In this document: positions 20,209 through 29,726 of the stretch, one piece after another | Layout of the letters: each line of letters begins with the position of its first letter | Numbering within the stretch: position 1 is the stretch's first letter | Assembly (NCBI RefSeq): GCF_004297125.1 | Contig: NZ_SCVD01000007.1 | Span: 1 to 64,000, forward strand | Source of the DNA: Phenylobacterium sp. | Lineage (GTDB): Bacteria; Pseudomonadota; Alphaproteobacteria; Caulobacterales; Caulobacteraceae | Direction: 5' to 3' | Length of the DNA: 64,000 bases | Program-made: the position numbers and the translations under genes | The notes under the pieces: model-generated | Databases searched by the model: none | Told to the model about the DNA's origin: nothing | The model's input: the letters and a program-made list of their open reading frames with translations, nothing else

Positions 20209-21432
20209 ATGGCCGACATCATGACCCCCGCCCTCGGTGAGTCCGTCACCGAAGCCACGGTGGCGCGCTGGGCGAAGAAGGCCGGCGATGCGGTCCGCAA
20301 GGACGAGATCCTGGTCGAGCTGGAAACCGACAAGGTGAGCCTGGAAGTGGCCGCGCCGTCCGATGGCGTGCTCAGCGAGATCACCGCCGAGGAGGGCGCG
20401 ACGGTCGAACCCGGCGCGGTGCTCGGCAAGATTACGGACGGAGCCGCCGCCCCGGCCCCGAAGCCCGCGGCTCCGAAGGCCGAGGCCGCCCCCGCGCCGA
20501 AGCCCGAACCCGCTCCGGCGCCGACCCCCGCGCCGGTCGCCAAGACCGCCGCCGAGCCGGTGCTGGCCCCCTCGGCCCAGCGGGTCGTCGCCGAGAACAA
20601 GCTGGACGCGGGCGCCATCGCCGGCACCGGCAAGGACGGTCGGGTGACCAAGGGCGACGCCCTCGCCGCCCTGGAGGCCCGCGCCAGCGCGCCGGCGCAA
20701 GCTCCGGCTCCGGCCGCGCCGCGCGCGATCCATGAGCGCGAGGAGCGGGTGAAGATGACGCGCCTGCGCCAGACCATCGCGCGCCGGTTGAAGGAAGCCC
20801 AGAACGCCGCCGCCATGCTGACCACCTTCAACGAGGTGGACATGTCCGGCGTGATGGCGCTGCGCAACGAGTACAAGGACGTGTTCGAGAAGAAGCACGG
20901 CGTGAAGCTGGGCTTCATGTCCTTCTTCGTGAAGGCGGTGATCCACGGCCTGAAGCAGGTGCCCGAGGTCAACGCCGAGATCGACGGCACGGACCTGATC
21001 TACAAGAACCACTACGACATTTCGGTCGCGGTCGGGACCGAGAAGGGCCTGGTCACGCCGGTGGTGCGCGACGCCGACGCCATGAGCCTTTCCGAGATCG
21101 AGAAGGAGATCGGCGCGCTGGGCAAGAAGGCCCGCGACGGCCAGCTGGCGCTGGAGGATCTGCAGGGCGGGACCTTCACCATCTCGAACGGCGGCATCTA
21201 CGGCTCGCTGATGTCGACGCCGATCCTGAACGCGCCGCAGTCGGGCATCCTGGGCATGCACAAGATCCAGGAGCGGCCGATGGTCGTGAACGGCCAGATC
21301 GTGGTGCGGCCGATGATGTACCTGGCGCTGAGCTACGACCACCGGATCGTCGACGGCAAGGGCGCGGTGACCTTCCTGGTCCACGTCAAGGAAGCCATCG
21401 AGGATCCGCAACGGCTGCTGCTCGACGTCTGA
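20209..21432 (+). CDS. sucB: Dihydrolipoyllysine-residue succinyltransferase (E2)
   Basis: 407-residue E2 of the 2-oxoglutarate dehydrogenase complex. One lipoyl domain is present ([13 protein letters not shown]; the lipoylated lysine is in TDK). An Ala/Pro-rich hinge follows, then a peripheral-subunit-binding domain ([17 protein letters not shown]) and the catalytic domain with [13 protein letters not shown] near the end. The ATG has AAGGAG upstream. Confidence 0.98.
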   Translation: MADIMTPALGESVTEATVARWAKKAGDAVRKDEILVELETDKVSLEVAAPSDGVLSEITAEEGATVEPGAVLGKITDGAAAPAPKPAAPKAEAAPAPKPEPAPAPTPAPVAKTAAEPVLAPSAQRVVAENKLDAGAIAGTGKDGRVTKGDALAALEARASAPAQAPAPAAPRAIHEREERVKMTRLRQTIARRLKEAQNAAAMLTTFNEVDMSGVMALRNEYKDVFEKKHGVKLGFMSFFVKAVIHGLKQVPEVNAEIDGTDLIYKNHYDISVAVGTEKGLVTPVVRDADAMSLSEIEKEIGALGKKARDGQLALEDLQGGTFTISNGGIYGSLMSTPILNAPQSGILGMHKIQERPMVVNGQIVVRPMMYLALSYDHRIVDGKGAVTFLVHVKEAIEDPQRLLLDV

Positions 21433-21438
21433 GGCGGC

Positions 21439-21456
21439 GGCCCGCGGGCGCGGGCC
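21439..21456 (+). terminator. Possible hairpin terminator after sucB
   Basis: GGCCCGC and GCGGGCC pair perfectly around a four-base loop six bases past the sucB stop codon. It is followed by GATTGTCG rather than a U-run, so termination would be weak or factor-dependent. Confidence 0.35.
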
Positions 21457-21565
21457 GATTGTCGCAGGCCAAGGCGTAGCCCCGAGGCTTGGCGAACAGC
21501 GTTTCCCACAATTCACCAAGCCTTAGGCATCCCCTGGGAAGTCTCCTTTTCGCAGGAGGACTTCC

Positions 21566-21952
21566 ATGAACGCCCCGATGACGACCCGGACCCTGGCGCC
21601 CAGCGTGGCGATGACCCTGGACGTCCTGGCGGCCGAAATCGAGCTGGCGGGAGCCCGTTGCATCTTCCTCGACCGGATCATCGGCGAGGTGATGGACGGT
21701 CTGCCGGAGCGAGAGCGAGAGCGCCTGATGGAAGGGCTGCACGGGGTGGACCTGCTGGCCCAGCACCTCACCAGCCTTTCCGCCTTCGCGCGCGGCCTGA
21801 GCCTGGCGATGCCCGGGGACGTGACCGTCCCCGTGCTCGGCGCCATCTCGGAGGTCACCCTGGGCGCGCTGGCCGAACGCATGACAGCTGGCCTGGGCGG
21901 CGACGATGGCGAAGGCGATGACGCCACCGCCGGCGACCTGGACCTGTTCTGA
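21566..21952 (+). CDS. Small conserved-looking protein of unknown function
   Basis: 128 residues, mostly helical, with an acidic tail (GGDDGEGDDATAGDLDLF). GCAGGAGG lies just upstream of the ATG. The central part (GARCIFLDRIIGEVMDGLPERERERLMEGLHGVDLL) predicts long amphipathic helices that could make a bundle. No family was recognised. It sits 12 bases before a receiver-like gene in the same direction, so a regulator/partner pair is plausible. Both lie between sucB and lpd. Confidence 0.7.
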   Translation: MNAPMTTRTLAPSVAMTLDVLAAEIELAGARCIFLDRIIGEVMDGLPERERERLMEGLHGVDLLAQHLTSLSAFARGLSLAMPGDVTVPVLGAISEVTLGALAERMTAGLGGDDGEGDDATAGDLDLF

Positions 21953-21963
21953 GGAGCACGCGC

Positions 21964-22392
21964 ATGCAATTCGACGGTCGCGCTTCGAAGATCATGGTCG
22001 TCGACCATGACCGCACCACCCTGGAGATGATGCATCTGCGCCTGGACGTGGCCGGGTTCCACCCGATGTCCGCGCGTTCCGGTCGCGCCGCCCTGGAGGT
22101 GCTGGAGACCAGCCGCCCGGACGCCCTGATCCTGGAGCGGAACCTGCCCGAGATGTGCGGCCTGGAGCTGCTCCGCGCCATCGCCGCCATGCCCGGCCGC
22201 CCCGTGCCGGTGCTGCTGGTGGGCCGAAACCTGGCCGCGGAGGACGTGCGCATGGGCATGCAGTTCGGCGTTCGCGACTGCCTGGCCAAGCCGTTCAGCG
22301 GCGCCGCGGTCCTGGAACGGCTGAACCGGATGCTGAAGCGGAGCGCGGCGAGCCCGGCCGCCGCCCGTCCGGTGGTCCATCTCAACGCCTGA
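21964..22392 (+). CDS. CheY-like receiver protein with altered phosphoacceptor site
   Basis: 142-residue stand-alone receiver fold. It begins KIMVVDHDRTTLEMM (acidic pocket DHD) and retains the conserved lysine in CLAKPF. At the phosphoacceptor position, where LLDLNLPEMDG is usual, it reads LILERNLPEMCG, so Asp is replaced by Glu. The switch Thr/Ser region reads LLVGRN. It may be constitutively active-like or act by protein contact. It follows the small helical gene and precedes lpd by about 80 bases. Confidence 0.85.
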   Translation: MQFDGRASKIMVVDHDRTTLEMMHLRLDVAGFHPMSARSGRAALEVLETSRPDALILERNLPEMCGLELLRAIAAMPGRPVPVLLVGRNLAAEDVRMGMQFGVRDCLAKPFSGAAVLERLNRMLKRSAASPAAARPVVHLNA

Positions 22393-22469
22393 ACGAAAGA
22401 CCGGCGCGCCGGCGGTTGACCTGTGGCGTTCCATGCCTAGGTTCCCGGCATCCGAAGCGCAGGCGCATC

Positions 22470-23888
22470 ATGGCTGAAACCACTCCCTACGACGTCATCA
22501 TCATCGGCGGCGGCCCCGGCGGCTACAATGCGGCGATCCGCGCCGGACAGCTCGGCCTGAAGGTCGCCTGCGTGGACAAGGGCGTCGATGGCGGCGAGAC
22601 GCTGGGCGGCACCTGCCTGAACGTGGGCTGCATGCCGTCCAAGGCGCTGCTGCACGCCTCGGAGCTGTTCGCTGCGGCGAACACCGAGTTCGCCACCCTG
22701 GGCATCGAGGTGACGCCCAAGCTGAACCTGCCCCAGATGATGAAGCAGAAGGCCGAGTCCGTGGCCGCGCTCACCAAGGGCATCGAGTTCCTGTTCAAGA
22801 AGAACAAGGTCGACCGGGTGCGCGGAGCGGGCCGGATCGCCGGCCCGGGCAAGGTCGAGGTGACGGGGCCGGACGGCGCGGTCGCGACGCTTGAGGCCAA
22901 GGACATCGTCATCGCCACCGGTTCCCTGCCGTCGGGCCTGCCCGGCGTCGAGGTCGACCAGAAGCGGATCGTGGACAGCACCGGCGCCCTGACGCTGCCC
23001 GAAGTCCCGGGCCACCTGGTGGTGATCGGCGCGGGCATCATCGGCCTGGAGCTGGGCTCGGTCTGGCGCCGGCTGGGCGCCAAGGTCACCGTCGTGGAGT
23101 TCCTGGATCGGATCACCCCCGGCATGGACGCCGAGATGGCCAAGACCTTCCAACGCTCGCTGACCAAGCAGGGCATGGAATTCAAGCTGGGCGCCAAGGT
23201 CACCGGCGCGAAGGTGGGCAAGAAGGGCGTGACCCTGACCTACGAGCCCGTCGCCGGCGGCGCAGCGGAGACGCTGGAGGCCGACTACGTCCTGCTGGCC
23301 ATCGGGCGACGGCCCTACACCGAGGGCCTGGGCCTCGATACGGTGGGCGTCACTCCCGACAAGCGCGGGTTCATCGAGACCGACCACCTGCGCACCTCGG
23401 CGGCCGGCGTCTGGGCGATCGGCGATGTGACCCACGGTCCGATGCTGGCGCACAAGGCGGAGGAGGACGCGGTCGCCTGCATCGAGACCATCGCCGGAAA
23501 ATACGCGCACATCGACTACAACCTGGTGCCGAGCGTGGTCTACACCAGCCCTGAGGTGGCCTGGGTCGGCAAGACCGAGGAGCAGCTGAAGGCCGAGGGC
23601 CGCGCCTACAAGGTCGGCAAGTTCCCCTTCACCGCCAACAGCCGCGCCAAGATCAACCACGAGACCGAGGGCTTCGTGAAGGTGCTGGCCGACGCGACCA
23701 CGGACGAGGTCCTGGGCGCCCACCTGATCGGCCCCCAGGTCAGCGAGATGGTCGGCGAATATGCCGTGGCCATGGCCTTCCGGGCGGCGTCCGAGGACGT
23801 GGCGCGCACCTGCCATCCCCACCCGACGCGCTCCGAGGCGCTGCGTCAGGCGGCCATGGGAGTCGAAGGGTGGACGATGCAGGCCTGA
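22470..23888 (+). CDS. lpd: Dihydrolipoyl dehydrogenase (E3)
   Basis: FAD/NAD flavoprotein that reoxidises the lipoyl groups of 2-oxoacid dehydrogenases. FAD motif: DVIIIGGGPGGYNAA. Redox disulfide: GGTCLNVGCMPSKALL. NAD motif: VVIGAGIIGLELGSVW. C-terminal catalytic histidine: CHPHPTRSEA. It has 472 residues. The start at 22470 gives MAETTPYDVI. Linkage to sucA-sucB indicates that it serves the same complex. Confidence 0.97.
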   Translation: MAETTPYDVIIIGGGPGGYNAAIRAGQLGLKVACVDKGVDGGETLGGTCLNVGCMPSKALLHASELFAAANTEFATLGIEVTPKLNLPQMMKQKAESVAALTKGIEFLFKKNKVDRVRGAGRIAGPGKVEVTGPDGAVATLEAKDIVIATGSLPSGLPGVEVDQKRIVDSTGALTLPEVPGHLVVIGAGIIGLELGSVWRRLGAKVTVVEFLDRITPGMDAEMAKTFQRSLTKQGMEFKLGAKVTGAKVGKKGVTLTYEPVAGGAAETLEADYVLLAIGRRPYTEGLGLDTVGVTPDKRGFIETDHLRTSAAGVWAIGDVTHGPMLAHKAEEDAVACIETIAGKYAHIDYNLVPSVVYTSPEVAWVGKTEEQLKAEGRAYKVGKFPFTANSRAKINHETEGFVKVLADATTDEVLGAHLIGPQVSEMVGEYAVAMAFRAASEDVARTCHPHPTRSEALRQAAMGVEGWTMQA

Positions 23889-24310
23889 CGCCTGGTCTGG
23901 CACTGCGCCGTGCGCGGGTGGACGAGCTGGCGGCCTGCGCCGGCCTCTATGTGCGCGTGCTCCGCGACACCTTCACCTGGATCCCGCCCGAGCGGCACCG
24001 GGCCGAGGATTTCCTGGCCGCCGCCCGCGACGAGGAGGTCTACGTCGCCGTGGAAGGCGGCCGGATCTTGGGCATGGCGGCGCTCTACCGGCCGCAGACC
24101 TTCCTGCACTCGCTCTATGTGACGGAGCGCGGCCGGGGGATCGGCAAGGCCTTGCTGGAGCACGTGATCGCCGCCGCGGGCGGACGGCTGTCGCTCAAAT
24201 GCCAGGCGGCCAACCTGGGCGCCCAGGCCTTCTACGTCCGCGAGGGCTTCCGCTGCGTCGAGGCCGGCGAGGACGGCGGTGTGGCCTGGCTGCGCTTCGT
24301 GCGGGGCTGA
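23870..24310 (+). CDS. GNAT-family N-acetyltransferase
   Basis: 146 residues from a GTG that overlaps the 3' end of lpd by 19 bases, so it is translated with lpd. The GNAT core is clear: VAVEGGRILGMAALY, LYVTERGRGIGKALLEHV (acetyl-CoA loop RGRGIG) and NLGAQAFYVREGF. The acceptor is unknown. Confidence 0.88.
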   Translation: MDDAGLTPGLALRRARVDELAACAGLYVRVLRDTFTWIPPERHRAEDFLAAARDEEVYVAVEGGRILGMAALYRPQTFLHSLYVTERGRGIGKALLEHVIAAAGGRLSLKCQAANLGAQAFYVREGFRCVEAGEDGGVAWLRFVRG

Positions 24311-24440
24311 AGGGGTTTGTGACGGCCGGCTCGCTCGTCGCCGACCCGTGAAGGCTGTACAACGTGGCTGAATCTTAATTTGGCGAGCTCCGATTGTGAT
24401 GGCAGCCTGCTACAATCCTGTTGCGTAAGGGGAGGCTGCG

Positions 24441-24713
24441 ATGCTTGCGCTGCTCGCCGCGATGACTGTCGCTACGACACCGGCCGCCGATGCGCGGACG
24501 CGGCTGGCTATGGTCGATCCCGCCGCGCGTCCCGTCTGCAAGTCCAACGGCCGCTATGAGATCGCCGATCCCGCGCTGCTCTATCGCCGCGACGGCAAGG
24601 CCCGGGTCTCGCCGCTGGGCGCCCTGCCCAAGGCCAATCACGAGAAGGCGGTCCTGCGCACCATCGACGGCTGCGCCGCGCCCGTGGTCGTCGGCTATCA
24701 GGTGGGTCGCTAG
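24441..24713 (+). CDS. Small secreted protein of unknown function
   Basis: 90 residues with a short signal-like N-terminus (MLALLAAMTVATTPAADA) and two cysteines (PVCKSNGRY, DGCAAPVVV). AGGGGAGG lies six bases before the ATG, and a TACAAT -10-like element lies about 25 bases upstream. No family was recognised. The stop codon shares its last base with the GTG of the next small gene. Confidence 0.6.
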   Translation: MLALLAAMTVATTPAADARTRLAMVDPAARPVCKSNGRYEIADPALLYRRDGKARVSPLGALPKANHEKAVLRTIDGCAAPVVVGYQVGR

Positions 24714-24973
24714 TGGATCCAGCCTCGATCGCCATCGCCATGATGCTCGTCTCGGCTCAGCCGAGCGCCAAGGAGATGCAGGAGCGCGCCACGCCGATCC
24801 GCTGCCGGCCGGCGCCCTATTACATCGCCGAACGCACGGGCAAGCAGATCCCGCGGATCCTGCTCGACACCCCCAAGGGCCGCTCCATCGCGGTCATCGA
24901 CAAGCGCGGCCGCCCCTGCCACCTGACCCGCACCCCCAACGAGGGCCGCACCACCTTCCGCAACGCCGACTGA
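24713..24973 (+). CDS. Small secreted protein of unknown function
   Basis: 86 residues from a GTG that overlaps the previous stop codon (TAGTG). The N-terminus MDPASIAIAMMLVSAQPSA is hydrophobic and signal-like. Two cysteines (IRCRPAPYY, GRPCHLTRT) echo the two-cysteine pattern of its neighbour. Function is unknown. Translational coupling suggests a two-protein unit. Confidence 0.58.
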   Translation: MDPASIAIAMMLVSAQPSAKEMQERATPIRCRPAPYYIAERTGKQIPRILLDTPKGRSIAVIDKRGRPCHLTRTPNEGRTTFRNAD

Positions 24974-24980
24974 TCCCGCC

Positions 24981-25907
24981 CTACGCGTGGGGATGGGCGC
25001 GGTTGTAGGCGCTGAGCAGGCCCGCGGCGTCGACCTCGGTGTAGCGCTGCGTGGTCGACAGCGACGCGTGCCCCAGCAGTTCCTGGATCGAGCGCAGGTC
25101 GGCGCCCGCCCCCAGCAGGTGCGTCGCGAACGAATGGCGCAGCGCGTGCGGCGTCGCGCTGGCGGGCAGACCCAGCCGGCCCCGCAGGATCTGGACGGTG
25201 TGCTGGACGTGCCGGGGGCTCAGGGGGCCGCCGCGCTTGGCCAGGAACAGCGGCCCGTCTGCATCCAGCACGAACGGGACCTCCGCCAGGTAGGCGTCCA
25301 CCGCGGCGCGGACGGCGGGCAGGATGGGGACCATGCGGGTCTTCCCGCCCTTGCCGGTGATCCGAAGCACCTCGGGCAGGGGCGCGTCCGAGCGCTTCAG
25401 CGACAGGCCCTCCGAGATCCGCAGGCCGCAGCCATAGAGCAGGGTCAGCACCGCCTGGTCGCGGGCGGCCTCCCAGGTCTCGCGATCCGGATCCAGGGAA
25501 GGCTCGGCCAACAGCCCCGCGGCCTGATCCTCGGTAACGGGGCGCGGCACGCCCGGCTTCACGCGGGGACCGCGGACCAGGGTGAGCGCCGGGTTGGGCG
25601 CGTCCAGCCGGCGGTCGAGGAAGCGGTGGAAGGTGCGGATCGCCGACAGCGCCTGGCTGAGCGAGCGTGGCGACAGCGGATGGTCCCCCGCCCGCAGGTG
25701 CGCCAGCCAAGCGCGAACCTCGCCGGCGGTGACGCCCGACAGGTCCCGGACCGTCAGGCTCTCGCCGCGGTGCTGCTCCAGGAAGAAGATGTAGCGGGCC
25801 GCCGCGAAGCCATAGGCCTCCAGCGTGCGCGGCGAGGAACGGCGCTCGTGCTCCAGGTGCTCGAGCCACGCGGCCCGGGCTTGGGCGGCGGTCAGAGGAG
25901 CGGCCAT
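24981..25907 (-). CDS. xerC: Tyrosine recombinase XerC
   Basis: 308-residue site-specific recombinase that resolves chromosome dimers at dif. The catalytic set is complete: Arg in GCGLRISEGLSL, Lys in ITGKGGKTR, HxxR in HALRHSFATH, His in LGHASLSTTQ and Tyr in QRYTEV. The N-terminal SAM-like core-binding domain is intact. The neighbouring DUF484, fsa and priA genes indicate the chromosomal xerC and not an element integrase. Its start overlaps the DUF484 gene by 16 bases. Confidence 0.93.
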   Translation of the reverse strand: MAAPLTAAQARAAWLEHLEHERRSSPRTLEAYGFAAARYIFFLEQHRGESLTVRDLSGVTAGEVRAWLAHLRAGDHPLSPRSLSQALSAIRTFHRFLDRRLDAPNPALTLVRGPRVKPGVPRPVTEDQAAGLLAEPSLDPDRETWEAARDQAVLTLLYGCGLRISEGLSLKRSDAPLPEVLRITGKGGKTRMVPILPAVRAAVDAYLAEVPFVLDADGPLFLAKRGGPLSPRHVQHTVQILRGRLGLPASATPHALRHSFATHLLGAGADLRSIQELLGHASLSTTQRYTEVDAAGLLSAYNRAHPHA

Positions 25908-26575
25908 CGCTCCGCCGTGCGCTCGACCACGCGGGCCAGGAAGGCCACGAGTTCGGCGCCCATGTCGGGCGTGAAGTCTTCGTCGTTTGTCGAGCCGAAG
26001 GCCAGCAGGCCCTGGCGAGACGGCTCCCAGATGGCCATGCGGACCATGGCCATCGACCGGATCTCACCCGCGCCGGGGCCAAACAGGCCCAGCGCCGTAG
26101 GCGCAAAGCCCATGCGGGCCATGCGGCGCGACCCGTCGAGGATCAGGTCGACCTGTCCTTCGACCAGGTGCTTCCAGCCGGCGGGCGGCAGGCCCTCGCT
26201 TTCGAGCGCGATGATCCCAGCGGCCAGGCCGAACCGGGTGCGGGCCAGATCGTCGACCCGGCGGGTCAGGTCGGAGAGGTTGCGGGCGTCCAGCAGGTCC
26301 ACGACCGCGCCGTGGGTCTGGGCCTGGGCGGCGAAATTGGCTCGGGCGGTCTCTTCCAGCAGCGCGCGCTGCTCGGCCTCGCGCTGGTGGGCGGCGTGGA
26401 CCCGGGCCATGGGGGCGAACTCGACCACGTTGCCGGCCGCGACCGTCAGACCCAACTCGGCCAGCAGGCCTTCGTCGGCCTTCAGGAAATCCGGATTGTC
26501 CGCCAGGAAGCGGCGGACGGCGGACGGATCGACCGGGGCGCCGTCGAAAGAGAACTCACCCTGCGATCCGTCCAT
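25892..26575 (-). CDS. DUF484 family protein
   Basis: 227 residues from the ATG at 26575. It begins with the DUF484 signature VRRFLADNPDFLKADEGLLAELGL and continues into a GAF-like fold ending FLARVVERTAERWPLL. DUF484 genes are commonly found upstream of xerC, and this one overlaps xerC. Its molecular role is not established. A TTG at 26584 would add three residues but has poor spacing to the AAGGG. Confidence 0.9.
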   Translation of the reverse strand: MDGSQGEFSFDGAPVDPSAVRRFLADNPDFLKADEGLLAELGLTVAAGNVVEFAPMARVHAAHQREAEQRALLEETARANFAAQAQTHGAVVDLLDARNLSDLTRRVDDLARTRFGLAAGIIALESEGLPPAGWKHLVEGQVDLILDGSRRMARMGFAPTALGLFGPGAGEIRSMAMVRMAIWEPSRQGLLAFGSTNDEDFTPDMGAELVAFLARVVERTAERWPLL

Positions 26576-26588
26576 GCGTCTCAAGCCC

Positions 26589-27242
26589 TTACAGGATGGA
26601 CTGGCCCGTCTTGGCCCAGTCCGCCATGAACTGTTGGAGCCCGCGTTCGGTTAACGGATGCTTGAAAAGGGCGAGGAAGACGTCCGGGGGAATGGTCGCG
26701 CAGTCGGCGCCCGCGAGCGCGGCCTCGGTGACGTGGGACGGCGAGCGGATCGAGGCCGCCAGGATTTCGGTGTCGAAGTCGTAGTTGTCGTAGATCGCCC
26801 GGATCTCGGTGATCAGGTCCATGCCGGTCGCGCCATGGTCGTCGAGGCGGCCGATGAACGGGCTGATGTAGGTCGCGCCCGACTTGGCGGCCAGCAGGGC
26901 CTGGGCCGCGGAGAAGCAGAGTGTGACGTTGGTCTGGATGCCCTCGGCCGAGAATTCGCGGGTGGCCATCAGGCCTTCGCGGGTCAAGGGGACCTTCACC
27001 ACGACGTTCGGCGCGACGCCGGCCAGCTTGCGGCCCTCGGCCAGCATGCCTGCGGTGTCCATGGCGGCGACCTCGGCCGAGACCGGGCCGTCGACCAGGC
27101 CGCAGATCTCCGCGATCACGTCCAGCATGTTGCGGCCGGACTTGGCGATCAGCGAGGGATTGGTGGTGACGCCGTCGATCAGGCCGGTGGCGGCGAGGTC
27201 CTTGAGGACGGCGGTGTCGGTGGTGTCGAGGAAGAGCTGCAT
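26589..27242 (-). CDS. fsa: Fructose-6-phosphate aldolase/transaldolase (TalC-like)
   Basis: 217-residue small transaldolase-family TIM barrel. Motifs: [16 protein letters not shown] at the start, [12 protein letters not shown], the Schiff-base lysine in VVVKVPLT, and [15 protein letters not shown]. The short length fits the FSA/TalC group rather than classical TalB. It ends a few bases from the DUF484 start, in the same direction, and is divergent from priA. Confidence 0.92.
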   Translation of the reverse strand: MQLFLDTTDTAVLKDLAATGLIDGVTTNPSLIAKSGRNMLDVIAEICGLVDGPVSAEVAAMDTAGMLAEGRKLAGVAPNVVVKVPLTREGLMATREFSAEGIQTNVTLCFSAAQALLAAKSGATYISPFIGRLDDHGATGMDLITEIRAIYDNYDFDTEILAASIRSPSHVTEAALAGADCATIPPDVFLALFKHPLTERGLQQFMADWAKTGQSIL

Positions 27243-27303
27243 TATCTGACCTTGGAGACTTGTTCGGGGTGCTTGTAGCTGCGAAGCCCACAAGCGCAAA
27301 ACC

Positions 27304-29460
27304 ATGAGCCGCATCGCCTCCGTCCTGATCCCCATGCCGCTGCCCGAGGCGTTCGACTACGCCGAGCCGGAGGGTATGGGGCTGGAGCCCGGCGACCAGG
27401 TCGCCGTGCCGCTGGGCCCCAGGCTGATCCGGGGGGTGGTGGCGGAGCTCCGCGACGCGCTGGGCGGAAACCGCCCGCTGAAGCCGGTGGCCGAGTTGCT
27501 GGACGATCCACGCCTGCCACCGGGCACCGTGGAGTTCGTACAATGGGCCGCGCGGTATTCCGTGGATGCGCCGGGCGGGCCGCTGGCGATCGCGCTCAGG
27601 GGCGCCCGCGCCCCGAAACCCCGGCCGGTCAGGGTGGTCGAAGCCACGGGCCTCCAGCCGGCCCGATCCTCACCCGCAAGGGTGAAGGTGTTGGATGCGG
27701 CGACCTCGCCGATGCCGGCGGCCGAGCTGGCGCGGGCGGCGGGGGTCTCCGCCGGCGTGGTGAAGGGCCTGCTGGACGAGGGCGTGCTGGCGGCGCGCGA
27801 AATCCTGGCCGAGGCGCGGTTCGAGCCGCCGGACCTCAGCCTCCAGGGCGCGATGCTGAGCGAGAGCCAGGCGGCGGCCGCCGACGTTCTCAAGTCCGCG
27901 GCGCTGAGCGGCTTCGGGGTCACCCTGCTGGACGGCGTGACCGGCTCGGGCAAGACCGAGGTCTATCTGGAGGCCGCCGCGGCGGCCCTGGCGGCCGATC
28001 CGGACGCCCAGGTGCTGATCCTGCTGCCTGAGATCGCGCTCACCCAGGCGGTGATCGCCCGCGTCGCGACCCGCTTCGGCGCCCAGCCGGGGGAATGGCA
28101 CTCCGACGTGGCGCCGCCCGCCCGCCGGCGGGTCTGGGAGGCGGTGGCCGCCGGGAACTGCCGGATCGTGGTGGGCGCGCGTTCGGCGCTGTTCCTGCCG
28201 TTCCGCCGGCTGAAGCTGATCGTCGTGGACGAGGAGCACGACGGCTCGTTCAAGCAGGAGGACGGCTTCATCTACCACGCGCGCGACCTGGCGGTGGTGC
28301 GGGGGCGGATCGAGGACGCGGCGGTGGTGCTGGCCTCGGCCACGCCGTCGCTGGAGACCCTGCGCAACGCCGAGGCGGGCCGGTACCGCTGGCTGAAGCT
28401 GTCGGCGCGGCATGGGACGGCGCGGCTGCCGGACATCACCCTCATCGACCTGCGCGAGCATCCGCCCGAGACCGGCCGCTGGCTGTCGCCGCCGTTGGTC
28501 GCGGCCATGGCGGAGACCTGGGAGCGCGGCGAGCAGAGCCTGTTGTTCCTCAATCGGCGGGGCTATGCGCCGCTGGTGCTGTGCAAGGCGTGCGGCGAGC
28601 GGATGACCGCGCCCGACACCGACAGCTGGCTGGTGGAACACCGCTACACCGGCCGCCTGGTCTGCCACCTGACCGGCTTCTCCATGCCCAAGCCCGCCGC
28701 CTGCCCGCACTGCGGGGCCAAGGACAGCCTGGTCTCGATCGGGCCGGGGGTGGAGCGCGTGGAGGAGGAGGCCCGCGCCCTGTTCCCGGACGCAAGGATC
28801 GCGGTCTTCTCGTCCGACACCGTCTTCGACGCGCGCGAGGCGCGGCGGATGGTGCAGGCGATGGCCGAGGGCCAGATCGACATCCTGGTGGCCACCCAGG
28901 CGGCCGCCAAGGGGCACAACTTCCCGAACCTCACCCTGGTGGGCGTGGTGGACGCCGACCTCGGCCTGCGGGGCGGCGACCTGCGGGCCGCCGAACGGAC
29001 CTACCAGCTGCTCGCCCAGGCGACGGGGCGCGCCGGCCGGCGGGACCGGCCGGGCCGGGCCCTGCTGCAGACCTATGCGCCGGAGCACGCGGTGATGCAG
29101 GCCCTGCAGGCCCAGGACCGGGACGCCTTCGTGGCCGCCGAGATGGCCGAGCGCGAGCTGGCGGGCCTGCCGCCGTTCGGGCGGCTGGCGGCGGTGATCG
29201 CCTCGGGGCCGGACATGGCCCAGCTGGAGGCCTTCGTGCAGGGCATGGCCCAGGCCGCGCCCAATACGCCGGGGGTGGAAGTCTATGGCCCCGCCGATGC
29301 GCCGCTGGGCCTGATCCGCGGTCGCCGGCGCAAGCGTTTCCTGATCCGCGCGGATCGCGGCGTCGACCTCTCGGCCTACATGGCCGCCTGGCGCGCGCGG
29401 GTGAGGCCGCCCGGCCAGATCCGCGTCGCCATCGATATCGATCCCTACAGTTTTCTGTGA
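27304..29460 (+). CDS. priA: Primosomal protein N' (replication restart helicase)
   Basis: 718-residue superfamily 2 helicase that reloads DnaB at stalled forks. N-terminal 3'-DNA-binding domain: [19 protein letters not shown]. Walker [18 protein letters not shown] box: [13 protein letters not shown]. Helicase motif [15 protein letters not shown]. The zinc-binding insert is unusual. CKACG and CPHCG remain, but the second pair reads APDTDS and the third CHLTG, so four of eight expected zinc ligands appear reduced to about five. ATP and DNA motifs are otherwise intact. Confidence 0.95.
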   Translation: MSRIASVLIPMPLPEAFDYAEPEGMGLEPGDQVAVPLGPRLIRGVVAELRDALGGNRPLKPVAELLDDPRLPPGTVEFVQWAARYSVDAPGGPLAIALRGARAPKPRPVRVVEATGLQPARSSPARVKVLDAATSPMPAAELARAAGVSAGVVKGLLDEGVLAAREILAEARFEPPDLSLQGAMLSESQAAAADVLKSAALSGFGVTLLDGVTGSGKTEVYLEAAAAALAADPDAQVLILLPEIALTQAVIARVATRFGAQPGEWHSDVAPPARRRVWEAVAAGNCRIVVGARSALFLPFRRLKLIVVDEEHDGSFKQEDGFIYHARDLAVVRGRIEDAAVVLASATPSLETLRNAEAGRYRWLKLSARHGTARLPDITLIDLREHPPETGRWLSPPLVAAMAETWERGEQSLLFLNRRGYAPLVLCKACGERMTAPDTDSWLVEHRYTGRLVCHLTGFSMPKPAACPHCGAKDSLVSIGPGVERVEEEARALFPDARIAVFSSDTVFDAREARRMVQAMAEGQIDILVATQAAAKGHNFPNLTLVGVVDADLGLRGGDLRAAERTYQLLAQATGRAGRRDRPGRALLQTYAPEHAVMQALQAQDRDAFVAAEMAERELAGLPPFGRLAAVIASGPDMAQLEAFVQGMAQAAPNTPGVEVYGPADAPLGLIRGRRRKRFLIRADRGVDLSAYMAAWRARVRPPGQIRVAIDIDPYSFL

Positions 29461-29526
29461 GCGGGTGTCTGAGCGGGGTTCCGGGTCCGCTGGCGGCTTG
29501 GCAGTCCCCTGACGGGGAAGGAAAAG

Positions 29527-29715
29527 TCATCGCCGCCGGCTAACCGCCCAGTTCACGATGCGGCTGGCGATGAGCCAACCGATGAGCCAGCCGAACATCA
29601 CCGTGGGTCCGCGTCCGTAGAAGTGGATCAGGACCAGCAGCACCACCAGGGCCACGGCCAGGGTGGCCAGCCACGGGATCGGCAGCGCCAGGCGCCAGGT
29701 GCGTCTTCCAAACAT
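29527..29715 (-). CDS. Small membrane protein of unknown function
   Basis: 62 residues from the ATG at 29715 (MFGRRTWRLALPIPWLATL), which has GAGG about nine bases upstream. A TTG at 29739 would add eight residues and overlap folC. Two membrane helices are predicted, one ending LVVLLVLIHFYG and one around FGWLIGWLIASRIVNW. It is the last gene of the trp-acc-folC block. Confidence 0.6.
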   Translation of the reverse strand: MFGRRTWRLALPIPWLATLAVALVVLLVLIHFYGRGPTVMFGWLIGWLIASRIVNWAVSRRR

Positions 29716-29726
29716 CAGCTCGGCCC

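Noticed and set aside
24981..25907. Tyrosine recombinase considered as an element integrase
   Set aside because: Its neighbours (DUF484, fsa, priA) and full Xer signature identify it as chromosomal xerC.
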